Source of the DNA: Azovibrio restrictus DSM 23866
GTDB taxonomy: Bacteria; Pseudomonadota; Gammaproteobacteria; Burkholderiales; Rhodocyclaceae
Reading direction: 5' to 3'
DNA length: 64,000 nt
Assembly: GCF_000429665.1 (NCBI RefSeq)
Contig: NZ_AUCH01000008.1
Coordinates: forward strand, 62,001-126,000
Numbering within the stretch: position 1 is the first letter of the stretch; every line of letters starts with the position of its first letter. Below, in pieces: positions 49,566 to 57,726 of the stretch. The notes beneath the pieces were generated by a model. That model was not told the DNA's origin, did not search any database, and saw only the letters and a program-made list of their open reading frames with translations. A program made the position numbers and the translations under genes.

Positions 49566-50822
49566 TCATAGCAACTGGAAGGCCAGAATGGCCACCAGGG
49601 TAGGTGGCAGGGCCGAGATCAAGAGGCCCAGGGGATTGACTGAACCCTCGTCGAAATTCCCCCGCAGGATGGACATGCCGGCCGGATTGGGTGCGTTGGC
49701 GATCACGGTCAGGCCGCCGCCGGTGACGGCCCCAGCCACCAGGGCGTACTTGAATTCCTCGGAAAGGCCTTCCACCAGGGAGCCCAGGTAGGTGAGGGCG
49801 GCGTTGTCGGTGATGGCGGTCAGGGCGGTGGCGCCGAAATAGACGGTGGTGGCGTTCATCTGCACCAGGATCGGTTGCAGCCACCAGGCCTGCTGCCCGC
49901 CCAGGACCACCAGGCCGGCCAGGAAGAAGGCCACCATCAGACCTTCGCGCAGGATCAGCCGTTCCTGGAATTTCGGATAGGCGGTGGCCAGGCCCATGAA
50001 CAGCAGGAATACCCCGAGGAAGACCGGGGGATGGTGGGCGAACACCACGATCAGGAACAGCAGCAGGATGTGGATGGCCACCATCAGGGCGGGCACGTCG
50101 CCCTGGCTGGCGGGGGCGCTGATGCTGATGCGGCGCAGCTCCTTCTGGAAGATCAGGGTGGCGGTGGCGGCGTTGATCAGCACGGCGATGGTGCTCTTCC
50201 AGCCGAAATGGGAGAGCATGTACCAGCTGTCCCAGTTCCAGGTGGCGGCCACCATCAGCACCGGCGGCGCGGCGAAGCTGGTCAGGGTGCCGCCGATGGA
50301 GATGTTCACGAACAGGGTGCCGATGGTGACGTACATCAGCTTGGAGGAAATGCCCTTGCTGAAGTACAGCTCCCGCAGCATCAGGGCGGCCAGGGTCATG
50401 GCGGCGGGCTCGGTGATGAAGGAGCCCAGCAAGGGCACCGCGGCCATGATGGTGAAGTAGATGGCCACGGGTCGGGGCAGGGGCACGAAGTTGGCGATCA
50501 TGCGCACCAGGCCGGAGGCGAACTGGAGAATCGATTTGCTCGCTGCCACCACCATGATGGCGAAGACGAACAGGGGCTCCGTGTAGTTGCGGCTGTCCAG
50601 GTAGCCCACGGCCTCGTCCTTGCCCACGGCAAAACCCATGAAGACCACCAGGACGATGGCCCAGAAGCCGAACACGGCCTCCACCTCGCCCAGCAGGTGC
50701 CAGAGGCCCGCGTGGGCAGGCCGGGTATGGGCCAGGTGTTCGAAGAACTTGGTGGAGAAGGTGTGGATGATGGCGACGGCGAACAGGATCGCGCCAACGA
50801 TCTGGAGGGTGCTGGGGTTCAT
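49566..50822 (-). CDS. Putative Na+/H+ antiporter, copy 2
   Basis: A 418-aa paralogue of the gene at 48127, aligning without gaps over nearly the whole length by eye, including SFITEPAAMTLAAL, NAALTYLGSLVEGLSEEFKYALV and the identical C-terminus PTLVAILAFQLL. Differences concentrate at residues ~65-75, 110-120 and 220-235. The ~180-bp spacer to copy 1 shows a GC-rich hairpin but no gene. This is a clear tandem duplication; division of labour (ion, pH or expression) is unknown. Confidence 0.8.
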   Translation of the reverse strand: MNPSTLQIVGAILFAVAIIHTFSTKFFEHLAHTRPAHAGLWHLLGEVEAVFGFWAIVLVVFMGFAVGKDEAVGYLDSRNYTEPLFVFAIMVVAASKSILQFASGLVRMIANFVPLPRPVAIYFTIMAAVPLLGSFITEPAAMTLAALMLRELYFSKGISSKLMYVTIGTLFVNISIGGTLTSFAAPPVLMVAATWNWDSWYMLSHFGWKSTIAVLINAATATLIFQKELRRISISAPASQGDVPALMVAIHILLLFLIVVFAHHPPVFLGVFLLFMGLATAYPKFQERLILREGLMVAFFLAGLVVLGGQQAWWLQPILVQMNATTVYFGATALTAITDNAALTYLGSLVEGLSEEFKYALVAGAVTGGGLTVIANAPNPAGMSILRGNFDEGSVNPLGLLISALPPTLVAILAFQLL

Positions 50823-50996
50823 GGGCCGGGGGGTGGAGGTCGATGACGGCCCCTAGGGTAACGAAGAAGCTGTTATTTGTACAAAAGTGTTCCTGATGGC
50901 CGCCTTGCCCGGTTTTATGTCCCGCTCCGGCGGGATAGGGAAAGAGGGGCTTCCGGGGCGGTCCTGCGGCAGGGCCCCGGAAGCCCGGCGGGAGGT

Positions 50997-51584
50997 TCAG
51001 CAGATCCGGCAGGCGGTCTCGAAATCCAGGCGGGGCCCCCGGGGGTGGAGTTTTTCCGGCTGCCCCCGGCCCAGATTGCAGAGGAAATTCACCGTATGCC
51101 GGCCGTCGGGGAAAAAGGCCGCATCCACGGCGGCCGCATCGAAGCCCGACATGGGGCCGCAATCCAGCCCCAGGGCCCGGGCGGCGAGGATCAGGTAGGC
51201 GCCCTGCAGGCTGCTGTTGCGCAGGGCGGTGCTGGCGGCCAGCTCCGGGTTGCTGGCGAACAGGGGGCGGGCGTCGTAGGCCGGGAACTGCTCCGGCAGT
51301 TGGTCGTAGAACTGCCGGTCCTGGGCGATGATCACCGTCACCGGGGCCGCCAGGGTCTTGGCCACGTTGCCCGGAGACAGGGCCGGCTGCAGCCTGGCCT
51401 TGGCTTCGGGGCTGGTGACAAACACCAGCCGGGCCGGCTGGCAGTTCATGGAGGTGGGGCCCCACTTCAGCAGGTCGTAGAGCTGCTCCAGGGTGGCCCC
51501 GGGAATGGGATCGGGGTGAAAGCCGTTGTGGCTGCGGGCGGCGGTGAACAGCTGAGCCAGGGCCGCGTCGTTCAAGGGGGTCAT
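50997..51584 (-). CDS. Nitroreductase-family protein, RutE/HadB type (malonic semialdehyde reductase)
   Basis: A 195-aa FMN-dependent oxidoreductase. MTPLNDAALAQLFTAARSHNGF at the start, LYDLLKWGPTSMNCQPARLVFV near 35 and LILAARALGLDCGPMSGFDAAAVDAAFF near 130 are diagnostic of the RutE subgroup. RutE reduces malonic semialdehyde to 3-hydroxypropionate in pyrimidine degradation, but no other rut gene is present, so the physiological substrate is open. Confidence 0.85.
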   Translation of the reverse strand: MTPLNDAALAQLFTAARSHNGFHPDPIPGATLEQLYDLLKWGPTSMNCQPARLVFVTSPEAKARLQPALSPGNVAKTLAAPVTVIIAQDRQFYDQLPEQFPAYDARPLFASNPELAASTALRNSSLQGAYLILAARALGLDCGPMSGFDAAAVDAAFFPDGRHTVNFLCNLGRGQPEKLHPRGPRLDFETACRIC

Positions 51585-51645
51585 GGTGGTGCTCCGGTGG
51601 GTTGGCAGGGCTGGCCCCGCCAGGGCGGGGCCGGGATGGCGGGAT

Positions 51646-52224
51646 TTATTCCCGCACGGCTTCCACGGCGATGTTGAGGGTGACCGTGTCGCTCACGTGG
51701 GGGGCGTACTTGCCGGCGTTGAACTCCGAGCGTTTCACGGTGGCCGTGGCGTTGGCGCCGCAGGCTTCCTTCTTCAGCATCGGATGGGGCATGCACTGGA
51801 AGGAGGTGATTTCCAGGGTGACCGGCCGGGTGACCCCCTTCAGGGTCAGCTGGCCGTCCACGCTGGCGAGCTTGTCGCCGCTCCAGTTCAGTTTGCTCGA
51901 CTTGAAGCTGGCGCTGGGGAAGTTGGCCGTGTCAAAGAAATCCGGGCCCTGGATGTGCTCGTCGAACAGGGGCAGCCCGGTGTTTACTGCCTTCATGTCG
52001 ATCTGCACGTCGACGCTACCGCTCTTGGCGGCCCGGTCCAGGACGATCTTGCCGCTGGTCTTGCCGAAAGTGCCCTGCTGGGTTGAATAGCCGAAGTGGC
52101 TGTAGGAGAAGCGGGGGTAGCTGTGGGTCGGGTCGATCACATAGGTTTCCGGGGCGGCCAGGGCGGGAACGGCCAGGGCGGCGCCCAGAGCGAGGAAGGC
52201 GAGTTGGCGGTGCGGTGCTTTCAT
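51646..52224 (-). CDS. YceI family periplasmic lipid-binding-like protein, copy 1
   Basis: A 192-aa protein with a signal peptide (LAFLALGAALAVPALA). The YceI lipocalin-like barrel follows: TYVIDPTHSYPRFSYSHFGYST, then FDTANFPSASFKSS and LTLKGVTRPVTLEI. Members bind polyisoprenoids. ATG 52224 has GGAG 7 nt upstream and is preferred over 52236. It lies downstream of a second yceI, cytochrome b561 and ygiD on the same strand, all probably one operon. Confidence 0.9.
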   Translation of the reverse strand: MKAPHRQLAFLALGAALAVPALAAPETYVIDPTHSYPRFSYSHFGYSTQQGTFGKTSGKIVLDRAAKSGSVDVQIDMKAVNTGLPLFDEHIQGPDFFDTANFPSASFKSSKLNWSGDKLASVDGQLTLKGVTRPVTLEITSFQCMPHPMLKKEACGANATATVKRSEFNAGKYAPHVSDTVTLNIAVEAVRE

Positions 52225-52237
52225 GGTTTTCTCCATT

Positions 52238-52263
52238 GGGGTTGGGGTTGGGGTTGGGGAGGG
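52238..52263 (+). repeat. G-quadruplex-prone G4T2 repeat between the two yceI genes
   Basis: Four GGGG tracts separated by TT (52238-52259), then A and GGG. The G-rich strand is the template for the leftward operon; the mRNA carries the C-rich version. It fills almost the whole 43-bp gap, directly upstream of the GGAG ribosome site of yceI copy 1. Confidence 0.85.
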
Positions 52264-52267
52264 ATGA

Positions 52268-52846
52268 TCATTTGCCCGGAGTGGCCAGCAGTTGCAGGCG
52301 CACATCCACCTGGTCGGCGACGATGCTGGTGTCGCCCCAGGGGCCGGCGCCGACGCCGAATTCCAGGCGCTTCAGGGGCAAGGTGGCGGTGAACACGGCC
52401 CGGCCGGCTTCTTCCTTGACCTGGAAGGTGGCGACCACCTCCCGGGTCTGGCCCTTCAGGTTCAGGGTGCCGCGTACCTCGTAGCGCTGCCCTCCCAGGG
52501 GGCGGACCTGGGAAGAGACGAAGCGGGCGCTGCCGAACTGGGGCAGGTCGAACCACTGCTTGCCGGCCACTTCCGCATTGGCCTCCGGGGAGCCCGCGTC
52601 TATGCTCGCCAGGTCCACGCTGAAGCTGGCGCTGGCCTGCTCGGGGCGGGCCGGGTCAAAGCGCAGGCGGGCATCGAAACGCTTGAAATGGCCGGGCACG
52701 GGGACCCCCATCTGCTTGAAGGTGAATTCCAGCTTGCTGGCAGCCGGCTGGACCTGGCTGTATTCCACGGCCTGGGCCGTCGGGGCGAGCAGGGCCAGGC
52801 CTGCCAGAAAGACCAGGGCCGGGGCGTAAGGTTGCGGACGGATCAT
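52268..52846 (-). CDS. YceI family protein, copy 2
   Basis: A 192-aa protein with a signal peptide (LVFLAGLALLAPTAQA) and a more divergent YceI domain: SKLEFTFKQMGVPVPGHFKRFDARLRFDP, DLPQFGSARFVSSQVRPLGG and LNLKGQTREVVATFQV. The TFKQMGVPVPG variant is common in YceI proteins paired with cytochrome b561. Located between cytochrome b561 and yceI copy 1. Confidence 0.9.
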   Translation of the reverse strand: MIRPQPYAPALVFLAGLALLAPTAQAVEYSQVQPAASKLEFTFKQMGVPVPGHFKRFDARLRFDPARPEQASASFSVDLASIDAGSPEANAEVAGKQWFDLPQFGSARFVSSQVRPLGGQRYEVRGTLNLKGQTREVVATFQVKEEAGRAVFTATLPLKRLEFGVGAGPWGDTSIVADQVDVRLQLLATPGK

Positions 52847-52894
52847 GATGTTCTCCGGAAAAGAGGATGGACGGTGGGCAGGGGCGGGGCAAAC

Positions 52895-53434
52895 TCAGGG
52901 ACGGGGGCCGGGCAGCATGCGCGCCAGGGTGCCGTCCCGGTCCACCCAGTGATGTTTCAGGGCGGCGGCCAGGTGCAGCAGCACCAGGATGGCCATACCC
53001 CAGGCCAGCCCCTGGTGGGCGATCTGAAATAGCCGGCCCAGGGCCTCGTCGCGGCCCACCAGGTCGGGCAGGGGCAAGAGGCCGAACCAGACCACCGGAA
53101 AGCCCTTGGCCGAACTCATCAGCCAGCCGGCCAGGGGCACGGCGAACAGGAGCAGGTAAAGCAGGGCATGGGTCAGGGCGGCGATCTGCAGCTGCCAGGC
53201 GGGGCCGGGCAGGGGCGGCGGCGGCCGGTGGGTCAGGCGCCAGGCCAGGCGCAGGACGGCCAGCAGCAGCACGGTCATGCCCACCCACTTGTGCCAGGCG
53301 TAAAGCTGCAGCTTGGCCGGCGACAAGGGCAGACCCTGCATGTAAAAGCCCAGGGGCAACAGCGCCAGGATCAGGGCGGCCATGAGCCAGTGAGCCAGGA
53401 TGGCGGGGCCTCGGTAGCGGGTTTCAGCAGACAT
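52895..53434 (-). CDS. Cytochrome b561
   Basis: A 179-aa integral membrane diheme cytochrome with four helices (~14-34, ~48-66, ~85-108, ~140-160). Candidate heme ligands are His in LAHWLMAAL, YAWHKWVGM, LTHALLYLLLF and AHQGLAWGMAILVLLHLAAALKHHW. It moves electrons across or within the inner membrane, often from ubiquinol or to YceI-linked partners. ATG 53434 follows GGAG by 9 nt. It overlaps ygiD by 11 nt. Confidence 0.92.
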   Translation of the reverse strand: MSAETRYRGPAILAHWLMAALILALLPLGFYMQGLPLSPAKLQLYAWHKWVGMTVLLLAVLRLAWRLTHRPPPPLPGPAWQLQIAALTHALLYLLLFAVPLAGWLMSSAKGFPVVWFGLLPLPDLVGRDEALGRLFQIAHQGLAWGMAILVLLHLAAALKHHWVDRDGTLARMLPGPRP

Positions 53435-54248
53435 GCGCAAACTCCTTCAAATGGTCGGATTCCAGGGCGTCGGCGCCCCAGAGATAGGCGTCCATGGCCA
53501 GGCCCCCGTGGCTGAACCCGGGGCTGAAGCGCCAGGGCGGCGTGTCAGCGCCGGCCCCCAGGGCCACGAACAGGGGATGCAGGTGCTCCTCGCTGGGGTG
53601 GGCTTCGGCCCCGTGCGGGGCGCTGCGGCGGTAATCGAGCAGGGCGGCGGTTTCGTTCCGGGCCAGGCGTTCCCCGACCCAGTCGGCGAAGGCTTCCGCC
53701 GGCCCGTAGGGGGTGGCCGTGGGCGACCAGGACAGCCAGCCGAAGTTGTGGGTCAGGGCGCCGGAGGCCAGGATCAGCACCCCTTCCTCCCGCAGCGGCG
53801 CCAGGGCCCGGCCCAGCTCCAGGTGCCAGGCGGGGCCGGCGGCCGGCTGCAGGGCCAGTTGGCAGACCGGGATGTCCGCTGCCGGGTGGAGCAGGCTCAG
53901 GGGCACCCAGGCCCCGTGGTCCAGGCCCCGCTCCGGGTCTGTGGTCGCCGGGATGCCGGCCGCAGTCAGCAGGGCCGCGGCCCGTCCGGCCAGTTCCGGA
54001 GCCCCGGGGGCCGGGTACTGGCAGCGGTAGAGGGCCTCGGGAAAACCGTTGAAGTCATGGAGGGTGGCGGGCCGGGTCGTGCTTCCCAGGCGCGGCTGGC
54101 GGCTGCCCCAGTGGGCTGATACCGCCAGGATCGCCGTGGGGCGCGGCAGGGCCAGTCCCAGGGCCTGCCAGAGGCGGCCCGTGGCACCCGGCTGCAGCAG
54201 CAGGTCGGGGGCGCCGTGGGAGACGAACAGGACAGGTTGGCGGGGCAT
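53424..54248 (-). CDS. ygiD: Extradiol ring-cleavage dioxygenase, DODA/YgiD type
   Basis: A 274-aa class III extradiol dioxygenase. VLFVSHGAPDLLLQPG at the start carries a metal-binding His; LDHGAWVPLSLLHPAADIPVCQL near 108 and HPSEEHLHPLFVALGAG near 215 carry the other conserved histidines. YgiD opens catechol rings such as 4,5-DOPA; the true substrate is unknown. It heads the leftward ygiD-cytb561-yceI-yceI group and is divergent from a LysR gene, its likely regulator. Confidence 0.88.
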   Translation of the reverse strand: MPRQPVLFVSHGAPDLLLQPGATGRLWQALGLALPRPTAILAVSAHWGSRQPRLGSTTRPATLHDFNGFPEALYRCQYPAPGAPELAGRAAALLTAAGIPATTDPERGLDHGAWVPLSLLHPAADIPVCQLALQPAAGPAWHLELGRALAPLREEGVLILASGALTHNFGWLSWSPTATPYGPAEAFADWVGERLARNETAALLDYRRSAPHGAEAHPSEEHLHPLFVALGAGADTPPWRFSPGFSHGGLAMDAYLWGADALESDHLKEFAHVC

Positions 54249-54312
54249 GGAGGCAGCCTGGGCAGTGGAGATGGCTGCACTGTAAGGGGCTCTGCCGGCT
54301 TAAAATAGCTGC

Positions 54313-54329
54313 CAATGGAGAATTCATTG
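54313..54329. promoter_or_regulatory. Candidate LysR-type binding site between ygiD and lysR
   Basis: CAATG-N7-CATTG is a perfect inverted repeat with the T-N11-A layout of LysR-type boxes. It lies 14 bp upstream of the LysR ATG and in the divergent promoter region of ygiD. Confidence 0.5.
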
Positions 54330-54343
54330 TTGCTGAAAGTGGA

Positions 54344-55249
54344 ATGATGGACCGTTTGCTGGCGATGGAAACCTTTGTGCGGGTGGCGGAAGCCGGCAGC
54401 TTTGCTGCCGTGGCCGAGCGCCTCAACCTGGCCCGTTCGGTGGTGACCCGGCAGATCGCCGCCCTGGAAGCGCACCTGGGGGTGAAGCTCCTGACCCGCA
54501 GCACCCGCAGCCTGCATCTGACCCCCGAGGGGGCCGCCTACCTGGAAAAATGCCGCGACATCCTGGGCCTGGTGGCGGCGGCGGAGGGGGATCTGGCCGG
54601 GGAGCGCCAGGCCCCCCGGGGCGTGATCCGCATGTCCCTGCCCATGAGCCTGGGCCTGCGCCGGCTGATGCCCCTGCTGGCCGACTTTGCCGGCCTGTAC
54701 CCGGAAGTGGAGGTGGTGCTGGAGTTTTCGGACCGGCGGGTGAACCTGGTGGAGGAGGGCTTCGACCTGGCCCTGCGGGTCAGCACCCGGCTGGACCCGG
54801 GCAGCGTCGCCCGGCGTCTGGGGACCAGCCGCATGGCGGTGGTGGCCGCACCTGCCTACCTGGAGCGCCACGGTCACCCGGCCCGGCCCGAAGCGCTGCT
54901 GGAGCATCAATGTCTGGGTTACACCCTGGCGCCCCAGTCGAGCTGGACCTTCCTGATCGATGGGGTCTGGCGCAGTGTGCCGGTGCGGGGCCGCTTCCAG
55001 GCCAACAACGGCGATGCCCTGCTGGAGGCGGCGGAACGGGGCCTGGGCATCACCTGCCAGCCCACTTTCATCACCGCCGAGGCGGTGCGCGCCGGGCGGC
55101 TGCTGCAGCTGCTGCCCGATTTTCCCCTGCCCGAACTGGACATCCACGCCCTGTTTCCCGGGCACCGCTACCTGCCCCACCGGGTGCGGGTGCTGGCGGA
55201 TTACCTGGCCGAACGCATCGGTTCGCCCCCGTTCTGGGAGCGGGCCTGA
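54344..55249 (+). CDS. LysR-family transcriptional regulator
   Basis: A 301-aa regulator. The N-terminal helix-turn-helix (MDRLLAMETFVRVAEAGSFAAVAERLNLARSVVTRQIAALEAHLG) is followed by an effector domain with the segment GFDLALRVSTRLDPGSVARRLG, typical of the large AaeR/DsdC-like subgroup. Two ATGs (54344, 54347) are possible. Divergent from ygiD, it is the probable regulator of the ygiD-b561-yceI operon. Confidence 0.92.
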   Translation: MMDRLLAMETFVRVAEAGSFAAVAERLNLARSVVTRQIAALEAHLGVKLLTRSTRSLHLTPEGAAYLEKCRDILGLVAAAEGDLAGERQAPRGVIRMSLPMSLGLRRLMPLLADFAGLYPEVEVVLEFSDRRVNLVEEGFDLALRVSTRLDPGSVARRLGTSRMAVVAAPAYLERHGHPARPEALLEHQCLGYTLAPQSSWTFLIDGVWRSVPVRGRFQANNGDALLEAAERGLGITCQPTFITAEAVRAGRLLQLLPDFPLPELDIHALFPGHRYLPHRVRVLADYLAERIGSPPFWERA

Positions 55250-55354
55250 GCGCCGGAGGGCAAGCCCGTGGCGGGCCGGGAAAAATCGGCGCTTTCTGCA
55301 GTGCAACAAATCATTACAATTAGGCCCTTTTCCCCTGGGGTAAAATTCCCGGCC

Positions 55355-55777
55355 ATGAAATACGAGCCCAAAGCCAACGCTTTCTGCATTCCCGTGCGGG
55401 TGTATTACGAGGATACGGATGCGGCTGGCGTCGTGTATTACGCCAATTACCTGAAATTCTTCGAGCGCTGCCGCACCGAGTGGGTGCGTACCCTGGGCTA
55501 CGACCAGTCCGAACTGGCCCGGGACCACGCCATCGTGTTCGTGGTCGGCAGCGTCAGCCTCCAGTACCTGAAACCGGCCCGCCTGGACGATCTGCTCAGC
55601 GTCGGGCTGGAGGTGGAAAAACTGGGCCGGGCCCAGGTGGTATTCCGCCAGCACGTGCGCCGGGGCGATGAGGAACTGGCCACCGCCACCGTGCAGATCG
55701 TCTGCGTCGATCCCCACAAGATGAAATCCACGGCCATTCCTGACTGGCTGCGGCAAAAACTGGAGTCCCTGCAATGA
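55355..55777 (+). CDS. ybgC: Acyl-CoA thioesterase YbgC (Tol-Pal associated)
   Basis: A 140-aa hotdog-fold thioesterase. VRVYYEDTDAAGVVYYANYLKFFERCRTEW near residues 14-43 includes the catalytic Asp of the 4-hydroxybenzoyl-CoA thioesterase-like group. YbgC commonly opens the tol-pal operon. Its stop overlaps the tolQ start (ATGA). A TACAAT hexamer at 55315-55320 is a possible -10 element. Confidence 0.95.
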   Translation: MKYEPKANAFCIPVRVYYEDTDAAGVVYYANYLKFFERCRTEWVRTLGYDQSELARDHAIVFVVGSVSLQYLKPARLDDLLSVGLEVEKLGRAQVVFRQHVRRGDEELATATVQIVCVDPHKMKSTAIPDWLRQKLESLQ

Positions 55778-56451
55778 ACGTCACCCAGGATATGTCCATC
55801 CTGCACCTGATTCTCCAAGCCAGCGCCGTGGTCCAGGCCGTGATGGCCCTCCTGGCCGGGGTCTCCTTCATGTCCTGGTACTACATCTTCATGAAGTGGT
55901 TCGCGGTGCGGGATTCGCGCAAGAAGACCGAGACCTTCGAACGGGATTTCTGGTCCGGGGGCGACCTGAACAGCCTCTACAACAGCGCCGTCAATGACCG
56001 GCACCACGCCGGCAGCATGGAGCGCATTTTCGAAGCCGGCTTCCGGGAATTCACCAAGCTGAAGGGTCAGAAGGGCCTGGAGGCCAGCGACGTGATCGAC
56101 GGCTCCCGCCGGGCCATGCGCGCCACCTACCAGCGCGAGCTGGACGCCCTGGAAGCCCACTTGGCCTTCCTCGCCTCGGTGGGCTCCGTCTCCCCCTACA
56201 TCGGCCTGTTCGGCACCGTCTGGGGCATCATGCATGCCTTCCGGGCCCTGGGTAACGTGGGCCAGGCCACCCTCTCCTCGGTGGCCCCCGGCATCGCCGA
56301 AGCCCTGGTGGCCACGGCCATCGGCCTCTTTGCCGCGATTCCCGCCGTGCTCGCCTACAACCGCTTCTCCCATGACATCGACCGGCTCGCCACCCGTTAC
56401 GAATCCTTCATGGAAGAGTTCTCCAACATCCTGCAGCGGCAGATGAGATAA
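55774..56451 (+). CDS. tolQ: Tol-Pal system proton-channel protein TolQ
   Basis: A 225-aa inner-membrane protein of the MotA/TolQ/ExbB family with three helices (~12-40, ~130-155, ~165-195). LASVGSVSPYIGLFGTVWGIMHAFRALG near 130 and ATAIGLFAAIPAVLAYNRF near 180 are the conserved channel segments. With TolR it uses the proton gradient to energise TolA. Confidence 0.97.
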   Translation: MNVTQDMSILHLILQASAVVQAVMALLAGVSFMSWYYIFMKWFAVRDSRKKTETFERDFWSGGDLNSLYNSAVNDRHHAGSMERIFEAGFREFTKLKGQKGLEASDVIDGSRRAMRATYQRELDALEAHLAFLASVGSVSPYIGLFGTVWGIMHAFRALGNVGQATLSSVAPGIAEALVATAIGLFAAIPAVLAYNRFSHDIDRLATRYESFMEEFSNILQRQMR

Positions 56452-56454
56452 GCC

Positions 56455-56856
56455 ATGCGCCGCGCCCGCCGCCTCAAGAACGAAATCAACGTGGTGCCCT
56501 ACATCGACGTGATGCTGGTGCTGCTGGTCATCTTCATGGTGGCCACCCCGATGATGCAGACCGGCTCCGTGGATCTGCCCAGCGTCGGGCAGGCCAACAC
56601 GCCGCCGGAAAATCCGCTCAAGGTCAGTGTCGGCGCCCATGGCGACCTGACCCTGCTGGGCAGCAGCGGCAAACCCCGGACTGTGGACAAGGGGGAGCTG
56701 GCCGAGCTGCTGCGCCAGGAGCAGGAGAAGAATCCCGAGGCCGCCGTGCTGGTGGCCGGCGACAAGAAGGCCAGCTACGAATCGGTGCTGGCGGCCCTGG
56801 ATGAGATCAAGGCCCTGGGCTTCAAGCGGGTGGGCCTGGAAACCACGCGCAAATGA
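56455..56856 (+). CDS. tolR: Tol-Pal system protein TolR
   Basis: A 133-aa ExbD/TolR protein. The N-terminal helix NEINVVPYIDVMLVLLVIFMVATPMM contains the proton-conducting Asp (~19). A periplasmic domain follows. It lies 3 bp after tolQ and overlaps tolA by ATGA. Confidence 0.97.
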   Translation: MRRARRLKNEINVVPYIDVMLVLLVIFMVATPMMQTGSVDLPSVGQANTPPENPLKVSVGAHGDLTLLGSSGKPRTVDKGELAELLRQEQEKNPEAAVLVAGDKKASYESVLAALDEIKALGFKRVGLETTRK

Positions 56857-57683
56857 TCCAGCCCGCACACCAGGAACCCGGCAAGGGCAAGGCCCTGGCC
56901 CTTGCCATCGCCGTGCACCTGCTGCTGGCGGTGGCCCTGTTCCTGGGGGTGCAGTGGAAGACCGAACAGGCCGCCGTGGAAGTGGAGCTCTGGTCCCCGG
57001 TGCCGCGCCAGGCCACCTCCCTGCCGCCGCCCCCGCCGCCGCCGAGGGAGCAGCCCAGGCCTGAGCCCAAACCGGAACCGAAGCCCGAGCCCAGGGTGGA
57101 ACCGAAACCGGAGCCCAAGCCCGTGGTCAAGCCCGACATCGCGGTGAAGAAGGAAGACAAGAAACCGGAACCCAAGCCCAAGCCGGAACCCAAACCCGAG
57201 CCCAAGCCCGAACCGAAAAAGCCGGAACCCAAGCCGGAAAAGAAGCCCGAGCCGAAAAAGCCCGAGCCTCCCAAGGACCCCTGGAAGGACCTGCTGGAGC
57301 AGGAAAAGCCCAGCCGCACCAGCACCGAATCCCAGACCAAGGCCAGCCGGGAAGAGCAGCTGCGGGCAATGGCCGATGCGGACCAGAAGGCGGCGGGGCG
57401 CAAGAGCGCCGAGAGCACCTGGGTCGGCAAGATCGTCGGCAAGGTGCGCGGCAATGTGGTGCTGCCCCCGGGCATCCAGGGCAATCCCGAAGCGGTCTTC
57501 GAAGTCACCCTGCTGCCCACCTGCGAGGTGATCGGTGTGCGGCTCAAGCGCTCCAGCGGCAACGGGGCCCTGGATGCCGCCATCGAGCGGGCCCTGCTGA
57601 AGTCCTCGCCCCTGCCCAAGCCCGATGATCCCGCCGTGTTCCAGCGCATCCTGGAAATCAAGTACCGCCCCCATGAACAATGA
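56853..57683 (+). CDS. tolA: Tol-Pal system protein TolA
   Basis: A 276-aa envelope-spanning protein. One N-terminal helix (~12-30) is followed by a periplasmic stretch (~60-150) built from Pro-Lys-Glu repeats (KPEPKPEP units), a short charged region and a C-terminal domain (~185-276, VGKIVGKVRGNVVLPPGI...EVTLLPTCEVIGVRLKRSSG...) that binds TolB/Pal partners. The TonB-like Pro/Lys/Glu spacer replaces the Ala-rich helix of E. coli TolA, giving a shorter protein. Confidence 0.93.
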   Translation: MIQPAHQEPGKGKALALAIAVHLLLAVALFLGVQWKTEQAAVEVELWSPVPRQATSLPPPPPPPREQPRPEPKPEPKPEPRVEPKPEPKPVVKPDIAVKKEDKKPEPKPKPEPKPEPKPEPKKPEPKPEKKPEPKKPEPPKDPWKDLLEQEKPSRTSTESQTKASREEQLRAMADADQKAAGRKSAESTWVGKIVGKVRGNVVLPPGIQGNPEAVFEVTLLPTCEVIGVRLKRSSGNGALDAAIERALLKSSPLPKPDDPAVFQRILEIKYRPHEQ

Positions 57684-57712
57684 CTTTTCCCCCGGGGCGG
57701 CCCCTGTATAAT
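57684..57712 (+). promoter_or_regulatory. Candidate internal promoter for tolB-pal
   Basis: A perfect TATAAT (57707-57712) follows a weak -35 (CTTTTC, 57684-57689) by 17 bp in the short tolA-tolB gap, so tolB-pal may also be transcribed separately. Confidence 0.5.
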
Positions 57713-57726
57713 CGCCGGACTTGAAA

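Noticed and set aside
57050..57280. Repetitive CCGAAGCCC-type DNA, considered as a tandem repeat or CRISPR-like array
   Set aside because: It encodes the Pro-Lys-Glu spacer of TolA and is in frame; there are no spacers or uniform repeat units.
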